From the NCBI GenBank assembly GCA_009663005.1, contig CM018910.1, positions 12,507,081-12,517,080 of the forward strand: a stretch of DNA of 10,000 bases, given 5' to 3'. A program made the translations under genes and the position numbers. This DNA is from Actinidia chinensis (Eukaryota; Streptophyta; Magnoliopsida; Ericales; Actinidiaceae). Positions 1-7,973 of this stretch are shown here, piece by piece (positions within the stretch are counted from its first letter, which is position 1; every line of letters begins with the position of its first letter). Under the pieces are notes generated by a model that had not been told where the DNA came from, made no database searches, and saw only the letters and a program-made list of their open reading frames with translations.

Positions 1-80
1 TGGGACAGAGTTCGAAACTCGCGTAGAGTTTGTCTAACTCTCCCATAAATTCTATACTAAGTATACTTTGGCAAAAGTTT
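1..80 (+). repeat. Type A monomer (representative)
   Basis: This is a typical A monomer of 80 bp. It starts TGGGACAGAGTTCGAAACTC, has the A-specific CTCTCCCATAAATTCTATAC centre and ends TTTGGCAAAAGTTT. A monomers carry the TTCGAA site more often than B monomers and contain the 10 bp palindrome AAGTATACTT (here 59-68). Subtypes differ at the start (GGGACAGAG, GGGACTGAG, GGGATAGAG, GGAATAGAG) and in the centre (TTCTATACT, TTCTCTGCT, TTCTTTGAT), and these subtypes define the order within the higher-order repeats. Confidence 0.93.
59..68. repeat. Palindrome AAGTATACTT (example of a per-monomer motif)
   Basis: AAGTATACTT equals its own reverse complement. The core GTATAC is present in most monomers of both types, and the ten-base form in most A monomers. 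Some B monomers have GCATAC or GTGTAC instead. It is one of the best kept parts of the monomer and would give an approximately 80 bp fragment ladder with enzymes that cut GTATAC. Confidence 0.85.
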
Positions 81-159
81 TGGAATAGAGTTCAGAGCTC
101 GCATAGAGCTCTGCTAACTCTTCCCTGAACTTTTGCTAAGTATACTCATTAAAACCTAG
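81..159 (+). repeat. Type B monomer (representative)
   Basis: This is a typical B monomer of 79 bp. It shares its first 40 or so bases with A but has the B-specific CTTCCCTGAACTTTTGCTAA and ends CATTAAAACCTAG. B monomers often carry two GAGCTC sites five bases apart. Tail variants are CTCATGCAAACCT, CTCAGACAAACCT, CCCATGCAAACCT, CTCATACACCCT and AAACGAGCCACA; they track the position of the monomer inside the higher-order repeat. Confidence 0.93.
93..113. repeat. Perfect 8 bp stem, 5 base loop inverted repeat (example)
   Basis: CAGAGCTC, the loop GCATA and GAGCTCTG form a perfect dyad. The same dyad occurs in the copy at 1410-1430. Most B monomers keep the inner GAGCTC-GCATA-GAGCTC form, and those starting CGGAGCTC and ending GAGCTCGG keep seven of eight pairs. 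Extrusion as a hairpin is possible but not shown. Confidence 0.75.
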
Positions 160-634
160 TGGGACTGAGTACGAAAATCGCGTAGAAGTCGTCTAACTCT
201 CTCTTAAATTCTCTACTACGTATACTTGGGCAAAACTTATGGGACAGAACTCAGAGCTCGCATAGAGCTCAGATAACTATTTCTTATACTTTTACTAAGC
301 ATTCTAACGCGAGCCAAGTGGGATAGAGTTCGAAACTCTCGTAGCGCTTGGCTAACTCTCCCATAAATTCTATACTGAGTATACTTTGGCAAAAGTTGTG
401 AGACAGTTCGGAGATCACATAAAGCTTGGCTAACTCTTTCCTAAAATTTTTCTAAGTATACTCATGCAAACCTAGTGGGACTGAGTACGAAAATCGCGTA
501 GAGTTCGTCTAACTCTCCCTTAAATTCTCTTCTAAGTATGCTATGGCAAAACTTGTGGGACAGAACTCGGAGCTCGCATAGCGCTCAGCTAACTCTTTCC
601 AGAACTTTTGCTAAGCATACTCAGATGAATCTCG

Positions 635-682
635 TGGGACAGAGTTCAAAAATCGTTTACTAAGCAACTTAGACAAATCTCG
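635..682 (+). repeat. 48 bp remnant monomer, copy 1
   Basis: The first 21 bases are the front of an A monomer (through TTCAAAAATCG) and the last 27 are the tail of a B monomer (TTTACTAAGCAACTTAGAC and CTCG). The inner 111 bp of an A-B dimer are missing. The following A monomer at 683 has lost one G (TGGACAGAG) and is 79 bp, a second marker that travels with the remnant. Confidence 0.9.
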
Positions 683-1317
683 TGGACAGAGTTCGGAACT
701 CGCTTAGAGCTCCGCTAATTCTACTTGAAATTCTATACTAAGTATACTTTGGCAATAGTTATGGGACAGAGTTCAGAGCTTGCATAGAGCTCGTCTGACT
801 CTTCCCTGAACTTTTGCTAAGCATACTCAGACAAACCTCATGGAATAGAGTTTAAAACTCGCGTAGTGCTCGGCTAACTCTCCCGTAAATTCTTTGAGAA
901 GTATACTTGGTCAAAACTTTTGAGACAGTTCAAAGATCACATAGAGCTCGACTAACTCTTCTTTGAACTTTTGCTAAGTATACCCAGGCAAACCTAGAAG
1001 AACAGAGTTCGAAAATAGCGTAGAGCTCGTCAAACACTCCCTTAAATTCTCTGCTACGTATACTTGGGCAAAACTTGTGGGACAGAACTCAGAGCTCGCA
1101 TAGAGCTCAGATAACTCTTTCCTGAACTTTTACTAAGTATATAGCCATGCAAACCTAGTGGAATAGAGTTCGAAAATCGCATAGAGCTCGTCTAAGTATA
1201 ACTTAAATTCTCTGTTACGTATACTTGGGAAAAACTTGTGGGACAAAACTCAGAGCTCGCATAGAGCTTAGATAACTCATACCTGAACTTTTGCTAAGCA
1301 GACTCAAACGAGCCACA

Positions 1318-2430
1318 TGGGACAGAGTTCGAAACTCGCGTAGAGTTTGTCTAACTCTCCCATAAATTCTATACTAAGTATACTTTGGCAAAAGTTTTGG
1401 AATAGAGTTCAGAGCTCGCATAGAGCTCTGCTAACTCTTCCCTGAACTTTTGCTAAGTATACTCATCAAAACCCAGTGGGACTAAGTACGGAAATCGCGT
1501 AGAGCTCGTCTAACTCTCTCTTAAATTCTCTATTACGTATACTTAGGCAAAACTTGTGGGATAGAACTTAGAGCTCGCATAGAGCTAAAATAACTCTTTC
1601 TTGAACTTTTACTAAGCATACTAAGACGAGCCACGTGGGATAGAGTTCGAAACTCTCGTAGCGCTTGGCTAACTCTCCCATATATTCTATACTAAGTATA
1701 CTTTGGAAAAAGTTGTGAGACAGAGTTTGGAGATCGTATAAAACTTGGCTAACTCTTCCCTAAAATTTTGCTAAGTATACTCATGCAAACCTAGTGGGAC
1801 TGAGTACAAAAATCGCATAGAATTCGTCTAACTCTCCCCTAAATTCTCTGCTAAGTATACTTGGGCAAAACTTGTGGGACAGTACTCGAAGCTCGCATAG
1901 AGCTCAGCTAACTCTTTCCAGAACTTTTACTAAGCATACTAAGATGGGCCACGTGGGATAGAGTTCGAAACTCTCGTAGCGCTTGGCTAACTCTCCCATA
2001 TATTCTATACTAAGTATACTTTAGCAATAGTTATGGGACAGAGTTTAGAGATCGCGTAGAGCTTGTCTGACTTTTCCTTGAACTTTTGCTAAGCATACTT
2101 AGACAAACCTCGTAGAATAGAGTTTGAAACTCGTGTAGTGCTCAGCTAGCTCTCCCGTAAATTCTTTGATAAGTATATTTGGTCAAAACTTGTGGGACAA
2201 AACTTAACACTCGCACAGAGCTTGGCTAACTCTTCTCTGACCTTTTGCTAAGTATACCCATGCAAACCTAGTAGAACATAGTTCAAAAATCGCATAGAGC
2301 TCGTCAAACTCTCCCTAAAATTCTCCACTAAGTATACTTGGACAAAACTTGTGGGATAGAACTCAGAGCTCGCATAGAGCTTAGATAACTCATACCTGAA
2401 CTTTTGCTAAGCAGACTCAAACGAGCCATA
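1318..2430 (+). repeat. Left higher-order repeat, copy 2 (14 monomers, no remnant)
   Basis: Bases 1318-1466 are identical to bases 1-149, so this copy separated from copy 1 recently. Monomer starts are 1318, 1398, 1477, 1557, 1636, 1716, 1795, 1875, 1954, 2034, 2113, 2193, 2272 and 2352. Its length, 1113 bp, is exactly seven 159 bp dimers. The 48 bp remnant and the following A monomer found in copies 1 and 3 are missing; in their place lies an A monomer (1954) whose front is of the 1636 type and whose end (TTAGCAATAGTTATGGG) is of the 3115 type. That is the mark of an exchange within the unit. Confidence 0.87.
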
Positions 2431-3066
2431 TGGGACAGAGTTCGAAACTCGCATAGAGTTTGTCTAACTCTCCCATAAATTCTATACTAAGTATACTTTG
2501 GCAAAAGTTTTGGAATAGAGTTCGGAGCTCGCATAGAGCTCTGCTAACTCTTCCCTGAAATTTTGCTAAGTATACTCATTAAAACCTAGTGGGACTAAGT
2601 AAGGAAATGGCATAGAGCTTGTCTAACTCTCTCTTAAATTCTCTACTATGTATACTTAGGCAAAACTTGTGGGACAGAACTTAGAGCTCGCATAGAGCTA
2701 AGATAACTCTTTCCTGAACTTTTACTAAGCATACTAAGATGAGCCACGTGGGATAGAGTTCGAAACTCTCGTAGCGCTTGGCTAACTCTCCCATATATTC
2801 TATACTAAGTATACTTTAGCAAAAGTTGTGAGACAGAGTTCGGAGATCGCATAAAGCTTGGCTAACTCTTCCCAAAAATTTTGCTAAGTATACTCATGCG
2901 AACCTAGTGGGATTGAGTACGAAAATCGCGTAGAGTTCGTCTAACTCTCCCTTAAATTCTCTACTAAGTATACTTGGGCAAAACTTATGGGACAAAACTC
3001 GGAGCTCGCATAGAGCTCAACTAACTCTTCCCAGAACTTTTGCTAAGCATACTCAGATGAATCTCG

Positions 3067-3114
3067 TGGGACAGAGTTCAAAAATCATTTACTAAGCAAC
3101 TTAGATAAATCTCG
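3067..3114 (+). repeat. 48 bp remnant monomer, copy 2
   Basis: It has the same breakpoints as the remnant at 635, with ATCATTTACTAAG in place of ATCGTTTACTAAG. The next monomer (3115) again begins TGGACAGAG and is 79 bp. Matching breakpoints and the linked one-base deletion show descent from one event. Confidence 0.9.
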
Positions 3115-3272
3115 TGGACAGAGTTCGGAACTCGCTTAGAGCTCCGCTAATTCTACCTTAAATTCTATACTAAGTATACTTTAGCAATAGTTATGGGACA
3201 TAGTTCAGAGATCGCATAGAGCTTGTCTGACTCTTCCCTGAACTTTTGCTAAGCATACTCAGACAAATCTCG

Positions 3273-3347
3273 TGGAATAGAGTTTGAAACTCGCGTAGTG
3301 CTCGCTCTCCCGTAAATTCTTTGATAAGTATACTTGGTCAAAACTTA
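3273..3347 (+). repeat. A monomer with 5 bp deletion at GGCTAACTC
   Basis: GTAGTGCTCGCTCTCCCG replaces the usual GTAGTGCTCGGCTAACTCTCCCG pattern, leaving 75 bp. An independent loss of five bases at nearly the same place is seen in the A monomer at 6547 (GCTCGACTCTCCC). The short CTC repeats on either side probably promote slippage. Confidence 0.8.
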
Positions 3348-3903
3348 TGGGACAGAGTTCAAAGATCGCATAGAGCTCGGCTAACTCTTCTCTGACCTTT
3401 TGCTAAGTATACCCATGCAAACCTAGTAGAACAGAGTTCGAAAATTGCATAGAGCTCGTCAAACTCTCCCTAAGATTCTCCTCTACATATACTTGGGAAA
3501 AACTTGTGGGACAGAACTCAGAGCTCGCATAGAGCTTAGATAACTCATACCTGAACTTTTGCTAAGTAAACTCAAACGAGCCACATGGGACAGAGTTCGA
3601 AACTCTCGTAGAGTTTGTCTAACTCTTCCATAAATTCTATACTAAGTATACTTTGGCAAAAGTTATAGAACAGAGTTCGGAGCTCGCATAGAGCTCTACT
3701 AACTTTTCCCTGAACTTTTTCTAAGTATACTCATCAAAACCTAGTGGGACTGAGTACGAAAATCGCGGAGAGCTCGTCTAACTCTCTCTTAAATTCTCTA
3801 CTACGTATACTTGGGCAAAACATGTGGGACAGAACTCAGAGCTCGCTTAGAGTTCAGTTAACTCTTTCCTGAACTTTTACTAAGCATACTAAGACGAGCC
3901 ACG

Positions 3904-3982
3904 TGGGATAGAGTTCGAAACTCTCGTAGCACTTGGCTAACTCTTTCCTAAAATTTTGCTAAATATACTCATGTAAACCTAG
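3904..3982 (+). repeat. A/B hybrid monomer
   Basis: The front (GGGATAGAGTTCGAAACTCTCG) matches the A monomers at 319, 1636 and 2749, described here in two parts, GGGATAGAGTTCG and AAACTCTCG. The back (CTTTCCTAAAATTTTGCTAA) matches the B monomers at 399 and 1716. The switch falls inside CTTGGCTAACTCT (3932-3944), 13 bases shared by both parents, and removes exactly one monomer length. This is the expected product of exchange or slippage between neighbouring monomers. Confidence 0.86.
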
Positions 3983-4141
3983 TGGGACTGAGTACGAAAA
4001 TCATGTAGAGTTCGTCTAACTCTCCCTTAAATTCTCTGCTAAATATACTTGGGCAAAACTTGTGGGACAGAATTCGGAGCTCGTATAGAGCTCAGCTAAC
4101 TCTTTCCAAAACTTTTGCTAAGCATACTCAGATGAATCTCG

Positions 4142-4189
4142 TGGGACAGAGTTCAAAAATCGTTTACTAAGAAACTTAGACAAATCTCG
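4142..4189 (+). repeat. 48 bp remnant monomer, copy 3
   Basis: It has the same breakpoints as 635, with AAGAAACTTAGAC in place of AAGCAACTTAGAC. The A monomer at 4190 carries the linked TGGACAGAG deletion. Confidence 0.9.
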
Positions 4190-4665
4190 TGGACAGAGTT
4201 CGGAACTTGCTTAGAGCTCCGCTAATTCTCCCTTAAATTCTATACTAAGTATACTTTGGCAATAGTTATGGGATAGAGTTCAGACCTCGCATGGAGCTTA
4301 TCTGACTCTTCCCTGAACTTTTGCTAACCATACTCAGACAAACCTCGTGAAATAGAGTTTGAAACTCGCGTAGTGCTCGGCTAAATCTCCCATAAATTCT
4401 TTGATAAGTATACTTGGTCAAAACTTGTGGGACAGAGTTCAGAGATCGTATAGAGTTCGGCTAACTCTTCTCTAAACGTTTTCTAAGTATACCCATGCAA
4501 ACCTAGTAGAATAAAGTTCGAAAATCGCGTAGAGCTCGTCTAACTCTCCCTTAAATTTTCTACTAAGTATACTTGGGCAAAACATATGGGATAGAACTCG
4601 AAGCTCGCATAAAACTCAGCTAACTCTTTCCTGAACTTTTGCTAAGCATACTTAGACGAATCTCA

Positions 4666-4713
4666 TGGGACAAAGTTCAAAAATTGTTTACTAAGGAACT
4701 CAAGCACATCTTG
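4666..4713 (+). repeat. 48 bp remnant monomer, copy 4
   Basis: It has the same breakpoints as 635 but is more diverged (GTTTACTAAGGAACTCAAGC). It is followed by a second remnant at 4714 and not by the usual full A monomer. Confidence 0.87.
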
Positions 4714-4733
4714 AGGGACGGAGTTCGAAACTA
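4714..4733 (+). repeat. 20 bp remnant of an A monomer
   Basis: Only AGGGACGGAGTTCGAAAC and two further bases remain before the next start at TGGGACAAAG (4734). About 59 bp are missing compared with the A monomers at 683, 3115 and 4190, which hold the same place after the 48 bp remnant. Confidence 0.82.
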
Positions 4734-5288
4734 TGGGACAAAGTTCAGAGCTCGCATAGAGCTCATCTGACCCTTCCCTGAACTTTTGCTAAGCATACTC
4801 AGACAAACATCGTGAAATAAAGTTTGAAACTCCCGTAGAGCTCGCCTAACTCTTCCTTAAATTCTTTGATAAGTATACATGGGCAAAACTTATGGGACAG
4901 AGTTTAGAACTTGTATAGAGCTTAGCTAATTCTTCTCTGAACTTTTGCTAAGTATACCCATGCAAACCTAGTGGAACAGAGTTCAAAAATCGCGTAGAGC
5001 TCGTCTAACTCTCCCTTAAATCTCTGCTAAGTATACTTGGGCAAAACTTGTGGAATAAAACTCAGAACTCGCATAGAGCTCAGGTAACTCTTTCCTAAAC
5101 TTTTGCTAAGCATACTCAGACAAGCCACGTGGGACAGAGTTCGAAACTCGTGTAGAGCTTGGCTAACTCTCCCATAAATTCTATACTAAGTATATTTTGG
5201 CAAAAGTTATAGGACAAAGTTCGAAGCTCGCATAAAACTTGGCTAACTCTTCCCTGAAGTTTTGCTAAGTATACTCATGCAAACCTAG

Positions 5289-5313
5289 TAAGACTGAGTA
5301 CGGACGAATCTCA
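5289..5313 (+). repeat. 25 bp remnant monomer
   Basis: The front TAAGACTGAGTACGG is that of the GGGACTGAG A subtype (compare 160, 476, 1795), and the last ten bases ACGAATCTCA are the tail of the B monomer that normally precedes the 48 bp remnant. About 134 bp of an A-B dimer are missing. Confidence 0.84.
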
Positions 5314-5361
5314 TAGGACAAAGCTCAAAAATCGTTTACTAAACAACTCAAGCAAATCTTA
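5314..5361 (+). repeat. 48 bp remnant monomer, copy 5
   Basis: It has the same breakpoints as 635 (AAAAATCGTTTACTAAACAAC). It is followed directly by a B monomer at 5362, so the A monomer that follows in copies 1 to 3 is absent here, as it is nearly so after copy 4. Confidence 0.87.
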
Positions 5362-5440
5362 TGGGACAGAGTTCAAAGCTCGCATAAAGCTTGGCTAACT
5401 CTTCTCTGAACTTTTGTTAAGTATACTCGTGCAAACCTAG

Positions 5441-5516
5441 TGGAACCAAGTTCGAAAATCGTGTAGAGCAAAACATCCCCTTAAATTCTCTGCTAAGTAT
5501 ACTTGGGCAAAACTTG
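5441..5516 (+). repeat. A monomer with a foreign patch
   Basis: After GTGTAGAG the usual CTCGTCTAACTCT is replaced by CAAAACATC before the normal CCCTTAAATTCTC resumes, giving 76 bp. GCAAAACAT at 5468-5476 is a motif that normally sits at the end of an A monomer, as in GGGCAAAACAT near 4571 and 6771. Confidence 0.72.
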
Positions 5517-6702
5517 TGGGACAAACCTCGGAGCTCGCATAGAGCTCAGCTAACTCTTTTATGAACCTTTTCTAAGCATATTCAGACGAGCCACGTGGGA
5601 CAGAGTTCGAAGCTCACGCAAAGCTTGGCTAACTCTCCCATAAATTTTATACTAAGTATACTTTGGCAAAAGTTGTGGGACAGAGTTCGGAGCTCTCATA
5701 GAGTTCGGCTAAATCTTCCTTAAACTTTTGCTAAGTATACTCATGCAAACCTCGTGGGACTGAGTTCCAAAATCGCGTAAAGCTCGGCTAACTCTGCCTT
5801 AAATTCTCTACTAAGTATATTTCGACGAAAATTGTGGGATAGAGTTGGAACTCGCATAAAGCTTGACTAACTCATCCCTAAACTTTTACTAAATATACTT
5901 ATACACCCTCATGGGATCGAGTTCAGAAATTGCATAGAGCTCGACTAACTCTCCCTTAAATTCTCAGCTAAGTATACTTGGTCAAAACTTGTGGGACAGA
6001 GTTCGGAGCTTGCATAAAGCTCAACTAACTCTTCCCTGAACTTTTGCTAAGTGTACTTAGACAAATCTCGTGGGATAGAGTTTGAAACTCGCTTAGAGCT
6101 CTGCTAATTCTCCCTTAAATTCTATACTAAGTATGCTTTGGCAATAGCTATGGGACAGAGTTCAGAGCTCGCATAGAGCTCGTCTGACTCTTCCCTAAAC
6201 TTTTGCTAAGCATACTCAGACAAACCTCGTGGAATAGAGTTTGAAACTCGCGTAGAGCTCGGCTAACTCTCTCTTAAATTCTCTGTTAAGTATACTTGGT
6301 CAAAACTTATAGGACAGAGTTCGGGGCTCGTATAGAGCTCGGCTAACTCTTCTGTGAATTTTTGCTAAGTATACTCATGCAAACCTCGTGGGACTGAGTT
6401 CGGAAATCGCGTAAAGTTCGGGTAACTCTCCCTTAAAAACTCTGTTAATTATACTTCAACAAAAAATGTTTGATAGAGTTCGGAGCTTGCATAAAACTCG
6501 ACTAAATCTTTCCTAAACTTTTTCTAAGTATACTCATACACTCTCGTGGGACCAAGTTCAAAAATCGCGTAAAGCTCGACTCTCCCTTAAATTCTCTGCT
6601 AAGTATACTTTGGGAAAAACTTATGGGACAGAGTTAGGAGCTCGCATAGAGCTCGGCTAACTCTTCTCTGAACTTTTCCTAAATATACCCATGCAAACCT
6701 AC
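5441..6702 (+). repeat. Right higher-order repeat, copy 1 (16 monomers)
   Basis: Monomer starts are 5441, 5517, 5596, 5676, 5755, 5835, 5912, 5992, 6071, 6151, 6230, 6310, 6389, 6469, 6547 and 6624. Markers repeated in copy 2 at 1.26 to 1.27 kb spacing are the GAGCCACGTGG junction (5586 region, 6855 region), the tail CATACACCCTC, the pair TTGCATAAAGCTCAACTAAC with GTGTACTTAG (6051 and 7318), and the subtype GGGGCTCGTATAGAGCTCGG. The last two monomers (6547, 6624) fit poorly with their counterparts at 7815 and 7895 and look exchanged. Confidence 0.84.
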
Positions 6703-7973
6703 TGGAACTGAGTTCGGAAATTGCGTAGAGCTCGTCTAACTCTCCATTAAGTTCTCTGCCAAGTATACTTGGGCAAAACATGTCAGACAGAACTCGGAGC
6801 TCGCATAGAGCTCAGCTAACTTTTTCCTGAACCATTGCTAAGCATACTCAGATGAGCCACGTGGCATAGAGTTTGAAGCTTGCGTAGAGCTTGGCCAACT
6901 CTCCCAAATATTCTATACTAAGTATACTTTGGCAAAAGTTGTGGGACAGAGTTCAGAGCTCTCATAGAGTTCGGCTAACTCTTCTCTGAACTTTTGCTAG
7001 GTATACTCATGCAAACCTCGTGGGACTGAGGTCAAAAATCGCGTAAAGCTCAGCTAACTCTCCTTTAAATTCTCTATTAAGTATACTTCGACAAAAATTA
7101 TGGGATAAAGTTCGGAGCTCGCATAAACCTCGACTAAGTCTTCTCTAAACTTTTGCTAAGTATACTCATACACCCTCGTGGGATCGAGTTCAGAAATCGC
7201 GTAGAGCTCAACTAACTATCCCTTAAATTCTCAGCTAAGTATACTTGGTAAAAACTTGTGGGACAGAGTTCGGAGCTTGCATAAAGCTCAACTAACTCTT
7301 CCCTGAACTTTTGCTAAGTGTACTTAGACAAATCTCTTGGGACAGAGTTCGAAACTCGCTTAGAGCTCTGCTAATTCTCCCTTAAATTCTATACTAAGTA
7401 TGCTTTGGCAATTATTATGGGACAGAGTTCAGAGCTCGCATAGAGCTCGTCTGACTCTTCCCTAAACTTTTGCTAAGCATACTCACACAAACCTCATGAA
7501 ATAGAGTTTCAAACTCGCGTAGAGCTCGGCTAACTCTCCCTTCAATTCTCTGTTAAGTATACTTGGTCAAAACTTATAGGACAGAGTTCGGGGCTCGTAT
7601 AGAGCTCGGCTAACTCTTCTGTGAATTTTTGCTAAGTATACTTATGCAAACCTTGTGGGATTGAGTTTAGAAATCGCATAAAGCTCGGCTAACTCTCCCT
7701 TAAATTCTCTGCTAAGTATACTTTGACAAAAATTATGGGTTAGATTTCGGAGCTCGCATAAAACTTGACTAACTCTTCCATAAACTTTTTGTAAGTATAC
7801 TCATACAATCCTTGTGGGATTGAGTTCAGAAATCGCGTAGAGATCGACTAACTCTCACTTAAATTCTTAGCTAAGTATACTTGGTCAAAACTTTTGGGAT
7901 AGAGTTCGGAGCTTGCATAAAGCTCAACTAACTCTTCCCTGAACTTTTGCTAAGTGTACTTAGACAAATCTCG
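6703..7973 (+). repeat. Right higher-order repeat, copy 2 (16 monomers)
   Basis: Monomer starts are 6703, 6783, 6862, 6942, 7021, 7101, 7179, 7259, 7338, 7418, 7497, 7577, 7656, 7736, 7815 and 7895. The whole length is 1271 bp, about eight dimers. Its second half (7338-7973, 636 bp, exactly four dimers) is repeated again at 7974-8610, so the 16-monomer unit contains an 8-monomer sub-unit that can be copied alone. Bases 7577-7655 differ from 6310-6388 at only two sites, both C to T. Confidence 0.85.

Larger units (their letters stand above)
1..1317 (+). repeat. Left higher-order repeat, copy 1 (16 monomers plus 48 bp remnant)
   Basis: The unit opens with the subtype GTAGAGTTTGTCTAACTC, which recurs at 1318, 2431 and 3586 and so marks the unit start. 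Monomer starts are 1, 81, 160, 240, 319, 399, 476, 556, then a 48 bp remnant at 635, then 683, 762, 841, 921, 998, 1078, 1159 and 1239. Relative to copy 3 it has one extra dimer near its end: the A monomers at 998 and 1159 and the B monomers at 1078 and 1239 are close variants of each other, which points to a local dimer duplication. Two B monomers (399 and 921) are 77 bp because AG is missing after GAGACAG. Confidence 0.88.
2431..3585 (+). repeat. Left higher-order repeat, copy 3 (14 monomers plus 48 bp remnant)
   Basis: Monomer starts are 2431, 2511, 2590, 2670, 2749, 2829, 2908, 2988, the remnant at 3067, then 3115, 3194, 3273, 3348, 3427 and 3507. Over its first 149 bases it differs from copy 1 at three sites, two of them in CpG contexts (CGCG to CGCA, TTCAG to TTCGG). 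The length of 1155 bp is close to seven dimers plus 48 bp, less 6 bp of small deletions. It is the simplest full version of the left-hand unit. Confidence 0.88.
3586..4665 (+). repeat. Left higher-order repeat, copy 4 (13 monomers plus 48 bp remnant)
   Basis: Monomer starts are 3586, 3666, 3745, 3825, a hybrid at 3904, 3983, 4063, the remnant at 4142, then 4190, 4269, 4348, 4428, 4507 and 4587. It lacks one monomer length relative to copy 3 because an A and a B monomer were fused into one at 3904. Its last B monomer (4587) ends in TTAGACGAATCTCA, the tail that normally precedes the 48 bp remnant, rather than the GAGCCACA tail that normally precedes a new unit. The register therefore jumps at 4666. 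Confidence 0.85.
4666..5440 (+). repeat. Scrambled transition block with four remnant monomers
   Basis: This block joins the left-hand and right-hand higher-order repeats. It holds remnants at 4666 (48 bp), 4714 (20 bp), 5289 (25 bp) and 5314 (48 bp), and full monomers at 4734, 4813, 4893, 4972, 5051, 5130, 5210 and 5362. The full monomers are of known left-hand subtypes but do not follow either higher-order order. Four of the seven remnants in the window lie here, so it has been broken and rejoined more than its flanks. Confidence 0.8.

Noticed and set aside
10..30. CENP-B box-like motif in TTCGAAACTCGCG
   Set aside because: It shares TTCG and a later CG with the mammalian CENP-B box but lacks the central A and the CGGG end, so the match is no better than chance.
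635..682. Insertion site or target-site duplication of a mobile element
   Set aside because: Both halves of the 48 bp segment are satellite sequence, and no foreign DNA or terminal repeats lie nearby; it is a deletion.
6599..6781. Minus-strand open frame of 60 codons
   Set aside because: It is translation of two and a bit satellite monomers, with no conservation of the frame in the nearly identical copies elsewhere in the array.
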